Assembly: GCA_021793115.1 (NCBI GenBank)
Contig: JAJYTJ010000005.1
Coordinates: 1-49,573 of the forward strand
Source of the DNA: Actinomycetes bacterium
GTDB lineage: Bacteria > Actinomycetota > Actinomycetes > Actinomycetales > Cellulomonadaceae
Direction: 5' to 3'
DNA: 49,573 bases
Made by a program: the position numbers and the translations under genes. Below are positions 1 through 7,880 of this stretch, piece after piece (position 1 is the first letter of the stretch; every line of letters starts with the position of its first letter). The notes beneath the pieces were generated by a model, which did no database searches, was not told the origin of the DNA, and worked only from the letters and a program-made list of their open reading frames with translations.

Positions 1-30
1 CACCGTCGCTACATGGAGAGGTCATTCCCG

Positions 31-60
31 CGAAACGTGCACAGAGACGTGCACCTTTCG
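31..60. repeat. 12-bp inverted repeat upstream of pncB
   Basis: Arms at 31-42 and 49-60 match at 11 of 12 positions around a 6-base spacer. It lies about 110 bp before pncB with no gene in between. It could be an operator of an NAD-responsive regulator or belong to a gene beyond the window edge; which is not decidable here. Confidence 0.4.
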
Positions 61-158
61 CGTCGGAGTGCACCGGCGGCCGGCGGGCAACCTGGGGAAA
101 GGCCGCTGGACGGCGGCGGGCCTGGGCGGCGCGGTGTGGCATGCCGCCCGCGCCTCGA

Positions 159-164
159 TAGGTT
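159..164 (+). promoter_or_regulatory. -10 box of a leaderless pncB transcript
   Basis: TAGGTT is followed by 6 bases and then the ATG at 171, with no Shine-Dalgarno sequence. Transcription would start at or next to the start codon. Confidence 0.5.
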
Positions 165-170
165 CGGCTC

Positions 171-1511
171 ATGACGCCGAGCACCGCCCTGCTCACCGAC
201 CGCTACGAGCTGACGATGCTGCAGGCCGCGCTCGCCGACGGCACCGCCCAGCGGCGCTGCATCTTCGAGGTGTTCACGCGCCGCCTTCCTCATGGCCGCC
301 GGTACGGCGTCCTGGCCGGCACCGGGCGCGTGCTGGAGGCGCTGGCCGACTTCCGCTTCGGCGACTCGGAGCTGGCCTGGCTGGCGGACGAGCGCGTGGT
401 CGACGACGCCACGCTGGCGTGGCTGGCGGACTACCGGTTCACCGGCGACATCGTCGGCTACGCCGAGGGCGAGGTGTTCTTCCCGCTGTCCCCGGTCATG
501 GTGGTCGAGGGCACGTTCGCCGAGGCGGTGCTGCTGGAGACGCTCGTGCTGTCCGTCCTCAACTACGACTCGGCGGTGGCCTCGGCGGCCAGCCGCATGA
601 CGAGCGCGGCGGTGGACCGGCCGTGCCTGGAGATGGGCGCCCGACGCGCGCACGAGGACGCCGCCGTCGCCGCCGCGCGCGCGGCGGTCATCGCGGGCTT
701 CGTGGGGACGTCCAACCTCGAGGCGGGCCGCCGCTACGGCCTGCCGACCATCGGCACCGCCGCCCACGCCTTCACGCTGCTCCACGACGACGAGGAGGCG
801 GCCTTCGCCGCACAGGTCGCCACGCTCGGGGTCGACACCACGCTGCTGGTCGACACCTACGACGTGCGGCAGGGCGTCCGGCACGCGCTGCAGGTCGCGG
901 GCACGCAGCTGGGCGCTGTGCGCCTGGACTCCGGCGACCTCGCCGTGCAGGCCCAGGAGGTTCGCGCACAGCTCGACGCGGCCGGCGCCCACGGCACGAA
1001 GATCACCGTGACGTCCGACCTGGACGAGTACGCCATCGCCGCCCTGGCCGCCGCGCCGGTCGACTCGTACGGCGTCGGCACGTCGCTGGTCACCGGCTCC
1101 GGCGCACCGACGTGCGGCATGGTCTACAAGCTCGTCGCCCGGGAGCGCGCCGACGGCACCATGCAGCCGGTGGCGAAGGTCTCGCAGTCGAAGGCCAGCG
1201 TCGGTGGGCTGAAGGCGGCGGCGCGCCGCATCGGGCCCGACGGGCGGGCCGCCGAGGAGGTGCTCGTCACGGGCGAGGACGCGGCGGTGCGCGCCTGGCG
1301 GCAGCGGCAGTGGACCGATCCCGCCGCCGGGATGCGGCCGCTGCACGTGCCGCTGGTCACCGGCGGCACGGCCGACGAGCGATGGACCGGGGTCGTCGGC
1401 GTCGCCAACGCCGGGTCACGGCACCGTGCGTCGCGTGACGAGCTGCCCCGCGGCGCGCGCCGGCTGTCGTCCGACGAGGCAGCGGTGCCGACGGTGACGC
1501 TGACCCTGTGA
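171..1511 (+). CDS. pncB: nicotinate phosphoribosyltransferase
   Basis: This 446-residue cytoplasmic enzyme converts nicotinate, PRPP and ATP into nicotinate mononucleotide, the entry step of the Preiss-Handler NAD salvage route. The N-terminus TDRYELTMLQAAL, the central FVGTSNLEAG segment and RLDSGDLAVQ near residue 250 are family signatures, and the length is usual. The ATG at 171 is chosen because a TANNNT box sits 6 bases before it and the family N-terminus begins almost at once. It stands alone on the plus strand. Function is confident; regulation is unknown. Confidence 0.95.
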   Translation: MTPSTALLTDRYELTMLQAALADGTAQRRCIFEVFTRRLPHGRRYGVLAGTGRVLEALADFRFGDSELAWLADERVVDDATLAWLADYRFTGDIVGYAEGEVFFPLSPVMVVEGTFAEAVLLETLVLSVLNYDSAVASAASRMTSAAVDRPCLEMGARRAHEDAAVAAARAAVIAGFVGTSNLEAGRRYGLPTIGTAAHAFTLLHDDEEAAFAAQVATLGVDTTLLVDTYDVRQGVRHALQVAGTQLGAVRLDSGDLAVQAQEVRAQLDAAGAHGTKITVTSDLDEYAIAALAAAPVDSYGVGTSLVTGSGAPTCGMVYKLVARERADGTMQPVAKVSQSKASVGGLKAAARRIGPDGRAAEEVLVTGEDAAVRAWRQRQWTDPAAGMRPLHVPLVTGGTADERWTGVVGVANAGSRHRASRDELPRGARRLSSDEAAVPTVTLTL

Positions 1512-1569
1512 GCTCAGGCGCCGGAGCCGCTCGTGGTGCCGACGGCGCCGCGCACGCCGCGCCCCGCCG

Positions 1570-1655
1570 CCCCGGCAACCCGGCAGCCCGGCGCCCCGGC
1601 AACCCGGCAACCCGGCAACCCGGCAGCCCGGCGCCCCGGCAGCCCGGCAGCCCGC
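1570..1655. repeat. tandem 8-9 bp repeat downstream of pncB
   Basis: About ten copies of CCCGGCAAC, CCCGGCAGC or CCCGGCGC run head to tail in the 286-bp gap between pncB and the convergent small membrane gene. Long frames read through it on both strands, but they are low-complexity shadows. Copy number probably varies between strains. Confidence 0.7.
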
Positions 1656-1797
1656 CGGCCCCGCGGCCCGACGGTGACGCCGGCGGTCTGACGCCGCGCC
1701 ACCGTCGGGCCCCACGTGCGGTCGCGGGCGGCACGCCGGTGCACCGCACCGCGCGGCCCGCCGCGGCACCGACGACACCCGAGGTGCCATCGGGGCG

Positions 1798-1947
1798 CTA
1801 CACGCTGGTCCGGCGCACCAGCCCCACGATCAGGCTGATCACGAGCACGACGATCCCCACCCAGATGAGGAACTTCGCCGCGGTGATGGCGACGCCGAGG
1901 ATCAGCAGGACGACACCGATGATGATGAGGAGAAGCCAGCTGGGCAT
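1798..1947 (-). CDS. 49-residue two-helix membrane peptide
   Basis: The ATG at 1947 has a strong AAGGAGG site 5 bases upstream. The product is nearly all hydrophobic: one helix at about residues 4-22, a short AAK turn, a second helix at about 28-44, then a basic RRTSV tail. The turn is probably outside or inside depending on the Arg-rich tail, which favours a cytoplasmic C-terminus. No function is assigned. The ribosome site and clean membrane pattern make it real despite its size. It lies 116 bp after the helicase gene on the same strand. Confidence 0.75.
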   Translation of the reverse strand: MPSWLLLIIIGVVLLILGVAITAAKFLIWVGIVVLVISLIVGLVRRTSV

Positions 1948-2063
1948 GACGGCCTCCTTCCGGCCCCCTGCGAGCTGCACCGGGAACGGTCCCGCCCGGG
2001 TCACGCACCCCGAGCCTGGCAGAGCCCGCGCCGACGCGCGCGCCGGAGCGACGTCGCCGCAGG

Positions 2064-3884
2064 TCAGCGGCGTCCGACGAACCATTCCCGCAGCATGCCC
2101 ACACGTGCCTCGATCTCGTCCGCGCCCGCCAGCGCCACCTCCGGACCACCGCACCGGCGCCGCAGCTCGGCGTGCACGGCGGCATGCGGCTGGCCCGAGC
2201 GGCGCGCCCACGCCGAGACCAGCTGCGCGAGCTCCTTGCGCGCCGTGGCATGCCGCCGGTGCTCGGTCTCGGCGACGGCCGCGGCGTCGGCCGAGCGGTC
2301 GCGGCGACGGTTCCGCAGCTGGTCCGCCTGGCGCTGCCGCAGCAGCGTCGCCACCTGGTCGGCGTCCAGCAGCCCCGGCAGCCCGAGGAAGTCGAGCTCC
2401 TCGTCGGAGCCGACCGCCGCCTCCAGCCCGAACTCGTCGCCGTCGAACAGGACGCGGTCGAAGGACGCCTGCGCCTCCAGGGCCTGGAAGGCGCCGACCA
2501 CGCCGTCCGCCCCCACCTCGTCGGACGCCCGCTCCTCGCGGTTCGCGTCCGCCAGCAAGGCGTCCTCCGGCGCGAAGTCGGCCTCCGCGACCGGCCGGTC
2601 CAGCGCGTGGTCGCGCTCGACCTCCATCGAGTTGGCCAGCGCGAGCAGCTGCGGCACGTGCGGCAGGAACACCGACGCGGTCTCGCCACGGCGGCGGGCC
2701 CGCACGAAGCGGCCGATGGCCTGGGCGAAGAACAGCGGCGTCGCGGCGCTCGTCGCGTACACGCCCACCGCCAGGCGCGGCACGTCGACACCTTCGGACA
2801 CCATGCGCACCGCGACCAACCACCGCTCGTCGGACGCCGCGAACTGCTCGATGCGTGCGCCCGCGCCCTCGTCGTCGGACAGCACCACCGTGGGCGAGAC
2901 GCCGGTGAGGCGCGCAAGGTGGCCGGCGTACGCCCGCGCGTCGGCCTGGTCGGTGGCGATGACCATGGCACCGGCGTCCGGCACGGTGCGGCGCACCTCG
3001 GTGAGCCGCCGGTCGGCCGCGGCGAGGACCGCGGCGATCCACTCGCCGTCCGGGGCCAGCGCGGTGCGCCAGGCCTGCGCGGTGACGTCCTTCGTCGTCG
3101 GGTCCCCGAGCCGGGCCGCGACCTCGTCGCCGGCGCGGGTGCGCCACCGCATCGAGCCGCCGTAGGACAGGAAGATCACCGGCCGCACCACGTGGTCGCG
3201 CAGCGCCTGCTCGTACCCGTAGGCGTAGTCGGCGACCGAGCGCCGGATGCCCTGGGCGTCCGGCTCGTAGCGGACGAACGGTATCGGGGCGGTGTCGGAC
3301 CGGAACGGCGTCCCGGTGAGGGCGAGCCGGCGGGTGGCACCCTCGAACGCCTCCCGGACGGCGTCGCCCCACGTCAGCGCGTCACCGCCGTGGTGCACCT
3401 CGTCGAGCACGACGAGCGTGGGCGCCGCCGCGGTACGGGCGGCATGCAGCGCGGGACGGCTGGCCACCTGGGCGTACGTCACCGCCACACCGTCGAAGGC
3501 GCGCCCGTGCCGGCCCTGCGCGTTGCGGAAGCCCGGGTCGATCCGGATGCCGACGCGCGCGGCCGCGTCCGCCCACTGGTGCTTGAGGTGCTCGGTCGGC
3601 GCCACCACGGTGACGCGGCGCACCACGCGCGCGGCGAGCAGCTCGGCGGCGACGCGCAGCGCGAACGTCGTCTTGCCCGCGCCGGGTGTCGCCACCGCCA
3701 GGAAGTCCCGGGGCGCCAGCGCCCGGTACTGCTCGATCGCCTCCGCCTGCCAGGCCCGCAGCCGGTCCGCGGTCCCCCAGGGCGCGCGCCCGGGGAACGC
3801 CGGCGGCAGCTGTGAGGCCGCCGCCGTCGAGGCGTGCGTGCTGTAGGGGGTGGGACCGGACGGGGACTCGTCCGGCGCCGTCAC
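2064..3884 (-). CDS. DEAD/DEAH-type superfamily II helicase
   Basis: This is a 606-residue ATP-dependent helicase-like protein. Visible motifs are the Q-like AWQAEAI near residue 45, Walker A TPGAGKTT at 66-73, DEVHH at 161-165, motif III-like LTGTPFR near 189, EGVDVPRL and the arginine-finger motif IGRFVRAR in the second RecA domain. The GTG at 3884 overlaps the DUF3039 stop as GTGA, so the two are translationally coupled. DUF3039 followed by this helicase is a conserved actinobacterial pair. The nucleic acid substrate is not known; DNA repair or transcription roles are guesses. Confidence 0.88.
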   Translation of the reverse strand: MTAPDESPSGPTPYSTHASTAAASQLPPAFPGRAPWGTADRLRAWQAEAIEQYRALAPRDFLAVATPGAGKTTFALRVAAELLAARVVRRVTVVAPTEHLKHQWADAAARVGIRIDPGFRNAQGRHGRAFDGVAVTYAQVASRPALHAARTAAAPTLVVLDEVHHGGDALTWGDAVREAFEGATRRLALTGTPFRSDTAPIPFVRYEPDAQGIRRSVADYAYGYEQALRDHVVRPVIFLSYGGSMRWRTRAGDEVAARLGDPTTKDVTAQAWRTALAPDGEWIAAVLAAADRRLTEVRRTVPDAGAMVIATDQADARAYAGHLARLTGVSPTVVLSDDEGAGARIEQFAASDERWLVAVRMVSEGVDVPRLAVGVYATSAATPLFFAQAIGRFVRARRRGETASVFLPHVPQLLALANSMEVERDHALDRPVAEADFAPEDALLADANREERASDEVGADGVVGAFQALEAQASFDRVLFDGDEFGLEAAVGSDEELDFLGLPGLLDADQVATLLRQRQADQLRNRRRDRSADAAAVAETEHRRHATARKELAQLVSAWARRSGQPHAAVHAELRRRCGGPEVALAGADEIEARVGMLREWFVGRR

Positions 3885-4243
3885 TTGCCGTGGCCGCCGA
3901 ACCAGCCGCGCCGGCCGCCGGAGCCCTCGCCACCACCGGAGCCGCCGGCGTCGTCGCCGTCCTGCGGCCCGCGCAAGCCCTCGTAGATCTCCTTGCACAC
4001 CGGGCAGACCGGGAACCGGGACGGGTCGCGACCGGGGACCCACACCTTGCCGCACAGCGCGACGACGGGCTTGCCGCTCATCGCCGACTCGAGGATCTTC
4101 TCCTTGCGCACGTAGTGCGCGAACCGCTCGTGGTCACCCGGCTCGAGCTCCTCGCGGACCTCCTCGCGCTCCAGCACGGAGGTCGCGCGGCCCGTCTCGG
4201 GCGCGTCGTCGGGACCGGGCACGGGGGGCAGGGGCTCGCTCAC
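3881..4243 (-). CDS. DUF3039 family protein
   Basis: A 120-residue protein with the DUF3039 core: HYVRKEKILESAMSGKPV, then ALCGKVW and VCPVCKEIYEGL, where Cys in ALCGK and the CPVC pair probably bind zinc. The tail is Gly-rich and disordered. The GTG at 4243 lies 6 bases after TACACT, so the message is probably leaderless, although GGAGG in the gap could also act as a ribosome site. It is coupled to the helicase gene downstream. Molecular role unknown. Confidence 0.85.
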   Translation of the reverse strand: MSEPLPPVPGPDDAPETGRATSVLEREEVREELEPGDHERFAHYVRKEKILESAMSGKPVVALCGKVWVPGRDPSRFPVCPVCKEIYEGLRGPQDGDDAGGSGGGEGSGGRRGWFGGHGK

Positions 4244-4249
4244 CCTCCG

Positions 4250-4255
4250 AGTGTA
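4250..4255 (-). promoter_or_regulatory. -10 box for DUF3039-helicase operon
   Basis: Minus-strand TACACT ends 6 bases before the GTG at 4243. Confidence 0.5.
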
Positions 4256-4273
4256 GGCGCGCCGTCCGACTAC

Positions 4274-4307
4274 CTAGACAGACTTACTAGATTGTCCTAC
4301 TGTCTAG
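4274..4307. promoter_or_regulatory. PadR operator candidate over its own promoter
   Basis: Perfect 8-bp arms CTAGACAG (4274-4281) and CTGTCTAG (4300-4307) flank 18 bases. The right arm covers the TACTGT -10 box at 4298-4303, which is 7 bases before the padR GTG. A dimer bound here would block padR transcription, the usual autoregulation of this family. Confidence 0.6.
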
Positions 4308-4310
4308 CGC

Positions 4311-4670
4311 GTGAGCGACACGGCGTGGCCCGGCGAGTGGCTGCGCGGCGTGCTGGACCTGTGCGTCCTCGCCGTGCTCGACGACGGGCCGACCTACGGC
4401 TACGCGATCGCGGCGCGGCTCGAGGAGCTGGGGATCGGCCAGCCCAAGGGCGGCACGCTCTATCCCCTGCTCGGCCGCCTGGAGCAGGCCGGCCACGTGA
4501 CGTCGCAGTGGCAGCCGGGCGAGGGCGGGCCCGGCCGCAAGTACTTCCTGCTCACGCCGGACGGACGTGCGCACCTGCGCGCACAGGCCCGGGCGTGGCG
4601 CACGTTCACGGAGGTGACCGTCGGGGTGACCACCGGGAACCTGCCCCACCGACCGAAGGGATCCCCATGA
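4311..4670 (+). CDS. PadR family transcriptional regulator
   Basis: A 119-residue winged-helix repressor. The PadR signature is complete: LRGVLDLCVLAVL, then YGYAIAARLEELG, GTLYPLLGRLEQAG (recognition helix) and the wing GPGRKYFLLTPDGR. It should bind as a dimer to the palindrome that overlaps its promoter. The GTG at 4311 has no ribosome site and follows TACTGT by 7 bases. Its stop overlaps the next ATG as ATGA, so it controls and is coupled to the membrane partner. The inducer is unknown. Confidence 0.9.
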   Translation: MSDTAWPGEWLRGVLDLCVLAVLDDGPTYGYAIAARLEELGIGQPKGGTLYPLLGRLEQAGHVTSQWQPGEGGPGRKYFLLTPDGRAHLRAQARAWRTFTEVTVGVTTGNLPHRPKGSP

Positions 4671-5210
4671 GCGCCGACGAGCTGGTGCCCGAGGCCTGGC
4701 GCACCGAGTTCATCCTGGCCATGCGCGCGCGGGAGGCCGACGGCCGTCGGATCGGCGACGCGCTCGCCGAGGTGGTGCAGTTTTGCCACGACAGCGCGCA
4801 GCCCGCGACCGCAGCCTTCGGGGGCGCCGCCGAGTACGCCGCGGCGTTCGGCACGTCACCCCGCGCGGCACCACCGCGGGGCGACGCCCTGGCCCGCGCG
4901 GTCGCGCTCGTCGGGATGCTGCTCGTGCTGTGGTCGGCGCTCGCCCGGGGCGGCCCCGTGACGCTCACGCTCGGGGCGGTGCTGACGCCGCTGCCGATCC
5001 TGGCTGGTGGGCGAGGCGCTCTGGCGCACCAGGCACGCGCTGCGCACCCCGGCGGCCTCGACGATCGCCATGCCGTGGGAGCCGCCGGCCGCCGTGCGGC
5101 GCAGGGACGTGCGGGCCTCGGTGGCGGCGGCGTGGCTGCTCGTCGGGATGACGGGAGTCGGCGTGGCGCTCGCGCTCGGCCTCTCGTGGCTGCTGCGCGC
5201 GGTCGGCTGA
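4667..5210 (+). pseudogene. HAAS-type membrane protein, frameshifted
   Basis: The first frame from ATG 4667 encodes a helical HAAS-like domain (EAWRTEFILAMRAREADGRRIGDAL, residues 8-32 in part) and a first membrane helix ending LTPLPIL. The second frame, one base later, continues as LVGEALWRTRHALRTP and a last membrane helix ending LSWLLRAVG at 5210. Skipping one G near 5003 (CTG-g-CTG-GTG) joins them smoothly, and the total of 544 bases is one more than a multiple of three. HAAS proteins are usual PadR partners. This is either a real inactivating indel or a base-call error. Confidence 0.75.
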
Positions 5211-5261
5211 CGTCGCCGCGAGCGGCAGCGCCGGCACGGTCCGGCCGCGCTGCGACGAACG

Positions 5262-6044
5262 TCAGATGCCCTGCCAGGAGGGCTTGTCGGCGTAGGTCTG
5301 GCGGAAGTAGTCGGCCAGCTGCAGCCGGCCCGCGGCGGCGTCGTCGACCAGCACCGTGGCGTGCGGGTGGTGCTGCATGATCGTCGCCGGCCACATCGCG
5401 GACACCGGCCCCTCCACCAGCTGGTGCACCGCCTCGGCCTTGTGCCGACCGGTCGCCAGCAGCACCAGGTGCCGCGCCGCCATGATGGTGCCCAGCCCCT
5501 GCGTCAGGCAGTGGTGCGGCACCCGGTCCACGTCGCCGCCGAAGAACCGCGCGTTGTCCAGGCGCGTCTGGCGCGTCAAGGTCTTGATCCGGGTCCGGCT
5601 CGCCAACGAGGAACCCGGCTCGTTGAACGCGATGTGCCCGTCCGTGCCGATCCCCAGGATCTGCAGGTCCACCCCACCGGCCGCCGCGATCGCCGCCTCG
5701 TACGCCGCGCACGCCGCCGGCAGGTCCTCGGCCAGCCCGTCCGGACCCTGCACCGCGCCGGGCGCGAAGTCCACCCGCGACACGATGTCCCGCTCGATGA
5801 CCGTGCGGTACCGCTCCGGGTGGTCCACCGGCAGGCCGACGTACTCGTCCAGCATGAAGCCCCGCGCCGCCGCGAACGACAGCCCCGCCTCGGCGTGCCG
5901 GCGCGCCAGCTCGTCGTACACCCGCAACGGGCTCGACCCGGTGGCCAGCCCCAGCACCGCGTCCGGCGTGGCCCGCAGCAGCTGCTCCACCGCGTCCGCC
6001 GCCAACGCCGCCAGGTGCGGCTCCGGCGCGATCACGACCTCCAT
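5262..6044 (-). CDS. nagB: glucosamine-6-phosphate deaminase
   Basis: This 260-residue enzyme turns glucosamine-6-phosphate into fructose-6-phosphate and ammonia, feeding amino sugars into glycolysis. Signatures are LGLATGSSPLRVYDEL near residue 33, FMLDEYVGL near 63, ILGIGTDGHIAFNEPGS near 130 with the catalytic Asp and His, and the length is usual. The ATG has GAAGGAG 6 bases upstream. It is the last gene of the sugar operon and overlaps the ROK kinase by 13 bases. A nagA deacetylase is not present in this window. Confidence 0.95.
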   Translation of the reverse strand: MEVVIAPEPHLAALAADAVEQLLRATPDAVLGLATGSSPLRVYDELARRHAEAGLSFAAARGFMLDEYVGLPVDHPERYRTVIERDIVSRVDFAPGAVQGPDGLAEDLPAACAAYEAAIAAAGGVDLQILGIGTDGHIAFNEPGSSLASRTRIKTLTRQTRLDNARFFGGDVDRVPHHCLTQGLGTIMAARHLVLLATGRHKAEAVHQLVEGPVSAMWPATIMQHHPHATVLVDDAAAGRLQLADYFRQTYADKPSWQGI

Positions 6045-7018
6045 GAGCTCTCCTTCGATCCCAGCAGCGCGGCGCCCACGGCGCCGACCGGCACCCCGGC
6101 GGGCGCCAGCACCACGCGCCGCGCGATGCCCATCGACGCGAGGAACTCCGAGTGAGCCGCCTCGCGCTCCAGCTCGGCGCGGACCCGTCCGGCGAGCCGT
6201 TCGCCGAGCTCGCTGACGCCGCCGCCGAGCACCACCCGCTCGACGTCGTCCGTGAGCACCAGCACCCGGACGGCCGCCGCGACGGCCCGGATGAACTCGT
6301 CGCGCACCGCGACCGCCGCGGCGTCACCCGCGTCCGCCGCGTCGAACAGCTCGAGCGGAGCCGGCCCGGCGCCGCGCGCCGGCCACTGCGCCGCCACCGC
6401 GGAGCCGGAGGCGTACCGCTCCAGGCACCCTCGCTGGCCGCACGGGCAGGGCCGCCCGCCCGGGATGTAGACGAGGTGACCGATCTCCCCCGCGGCGCGG
6501 TGGGCGCCACGCCGCAGCGTGCCGTCGAGCAGCAGCCCCGCGGCCAGCCCCGTGCCGAGCGCGAGGAACGCGAGGTCGCCGTCCAGCCGGCCCGACAGGT
6601 GCGCCGCGCCGAGCGCGGCGCAGTTGAGGTCGTTCTCGAGGTGCACCGGCAGCTCGCCGACGCCCTCGGACACCAGCGCGGCGAGCGGCACGCCGTCACC
6701 GATCCCGAGGTTGACCGCGTGGGCCACCGAGCCGCGCGCCGGGTCGACGATCCCGGGCAGGCCGATGCCGACGCCTCGCACCGAGGCCAGGTCCATGCCG
6801 GCCTCGTCGGCCAGCCGCCGGGTCGCCTCGACCGCGGTGCCCGCGATGCCGTCGCCGCCGTGCCTGCTGGGCAGCCGCACGCTGGCGACCAGCTGGCCGT
6901 CGGGGCCGACGAGCACGCCGAGCACCTTGCTGCCGCCGACGTCGAGGCCGACCGACCAGCCCGGGCGTGGTGCTGCGACGACCCGCGTGGTGCGCGGATC
7001 CGTGTCGGAGACGCTCAC
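6032..7018 (-). CDS. ROK family sugar kinase (probably GlcNAc kinase)
   Basis: A 328-residue ROK protein without the N-terminal winged helix, so a kinase rather than a repressor. The phosphate-binding loop VGLDVGGSKVLGVL is at about residue 22, the catalytic segment HLENDLNCAALGA follows near 125, and the zinc motif CPCGQRGCLE is near 190 after GEIGH. With nagB next to it and an ABC sugar importer upstream, N-acetylglucosamine or a related amino sugar is the likely substrate. The GTG at 7018 begins one base after the permease stop codon. Confidence 0.85.
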   Translation of the reverse strand: MSVSDTDPRTTRVVAAPRPGWSVGLDVGGSKVLGVLVGPDGQLVASVRLPSRHGGDGIAGTAVEATRRLADEAGMDLASVRGVGIGLPGIVDPARGSVAHAVNLGIGDGVPLAALVSEGVGELPVHLENDLNCAALGAAHLSGRLDGDLAFLALGTGLAAGLLLDGTLRRGAHRAAGEIGHLVYIPGGRPCPCGQRGCLERYASGSAVAAQWPARGAGPAPLELFDAADAGDAAAVAVRDEFIRAVAAAVRVLVLTDDVERVVLGGGVSELGERLAGRVRAELEREAAHSEFLASMGIARRVVLAPAGVPVGAVGAALLGSKESSWRS

Positions 7019-7019
7019 G

Positions 7020-7880
7020 TCAGCCCTTCACCGCCCCGGACACCAGTCCCGAGGTCATCCGACCCTGCACGAAGAGGAAGAACACGATCACCGGCAGGGC
7101 GATGAGCGTCGAGGCGGCCATCACCTGCCCCCAGTCGATGTCGCGCGCGGCGCTCGTCTGGATGAAACCGCGCAGCCACAGGGGCAACGTTCGCACGTTG
7201 TCGGCCTGCAGCACGACGAGCGCGGTGGTGAACTCGTTCCACGCCTGCAGGAAGGCGTACACGCCGGACGCCACCAGACCCGGCGCCAGCAGCGGCAACG
7301 TGATGCGCAGGAACGCTCCGAACCGCGACAGGCCGTCCACCATGCCGGCCTCCTCGAGCTCCAGCGGGACGCCCGCGACGAAGCCGCGCAGCATCCACAC
7401 CGTGAACGGCACCACCATCCCCACGTAGATGATCGAGATCCCGACCACCGTGTTGAGCAGGTGCAACGTGCCCATCAGCCGGTACTGCGCGATGAACAGG
7501 CCCTCCGCGGGCAGCATCTGGATGACGAGCACCGCCAGCACGAAGCTCGTCCGGCCGCGGAACCGGAACCGGCTGATCGCCAGCGACGCCAGGAACGCGA
7601 AGAGCAGCGTGCACACGACGGTGAGCAGCGTCACCGCCACCGACATCCGCAGCGCCGGCAGGAACGTGTCGCCGCTCCACACCGCGGCGTAGTTGTCGAA
7701 CGAGGCGTTGACGGGCCAGAACGTGGTCTCACCCGAGCTGAGCCGGACGTTGGACATCAGCGACGAGCTGACCATCCAGTAGACCGGGAACGCCCACACC
7801 AGCGTCACCAGGACGGCGACGGCGCTGAGCACGGCCCGGCCGGCGCGGGGACGGCGCTTCGTGGCAGTCGTGGCGGTCAT
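7020..7880 (-). CDS. sugar ABC transporter permease (MalG type)
   Basis: A 286-residue inner-membrane permease with about six helices. The EAA loop that docks the ATPase reads ELEEAGMVDGLSRFGAFLRITLP near residue 190. The first helix and the periplasmic MVSSSL segment are typical of the MalG/CUT1 group. The ATG at 7880 overlaps the upstream permease stop as ATGA. No ATP-binding subunit lies in the operon, so a shared MsiK-type ATPase encoded elsewhere probably powers it, as is common in actinobacteria. Confidence 0.92.
   Translation of the reverse strand: MTATTATKRRPRAGRAVLSAVAVLVTLVWAFPVYWMVSSSLMSNVRLSSGETTFWPVNASFDNYAAVWSGDTFLPALRMSVAVTLLTVVCTLLFAFLASLAISRFRFRGRTSFVLAVLVIQMLPAEGLFIAQYRLMGTLHLLNTVVGISIIYVGMVVPFTVWMLRGFVAGVPLELEEAGMVDGLSRFGAFLRITLPLLAPGLVASGVYAFLQAWNEFTTALVVLQADNVRTLPLWLRGFIQTSAARDIDWGQVMAASTLIALPVIVFFLFVQGRMTSGLVSGAVKG

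Noticed and set aside
9..1346. 445-codon open frame antisense to pncB
   Set aside because: High-GC third-position bias opens this frame; the product is Arg/Gly-rich with no domain and overlaps a certain gene.
1514..2971. Long frames through the tandem repeat and helicase
   Set aside because: They read the repeat as Gly/Leu/Pro strings and overlap the clear helicase and small membrane gene.
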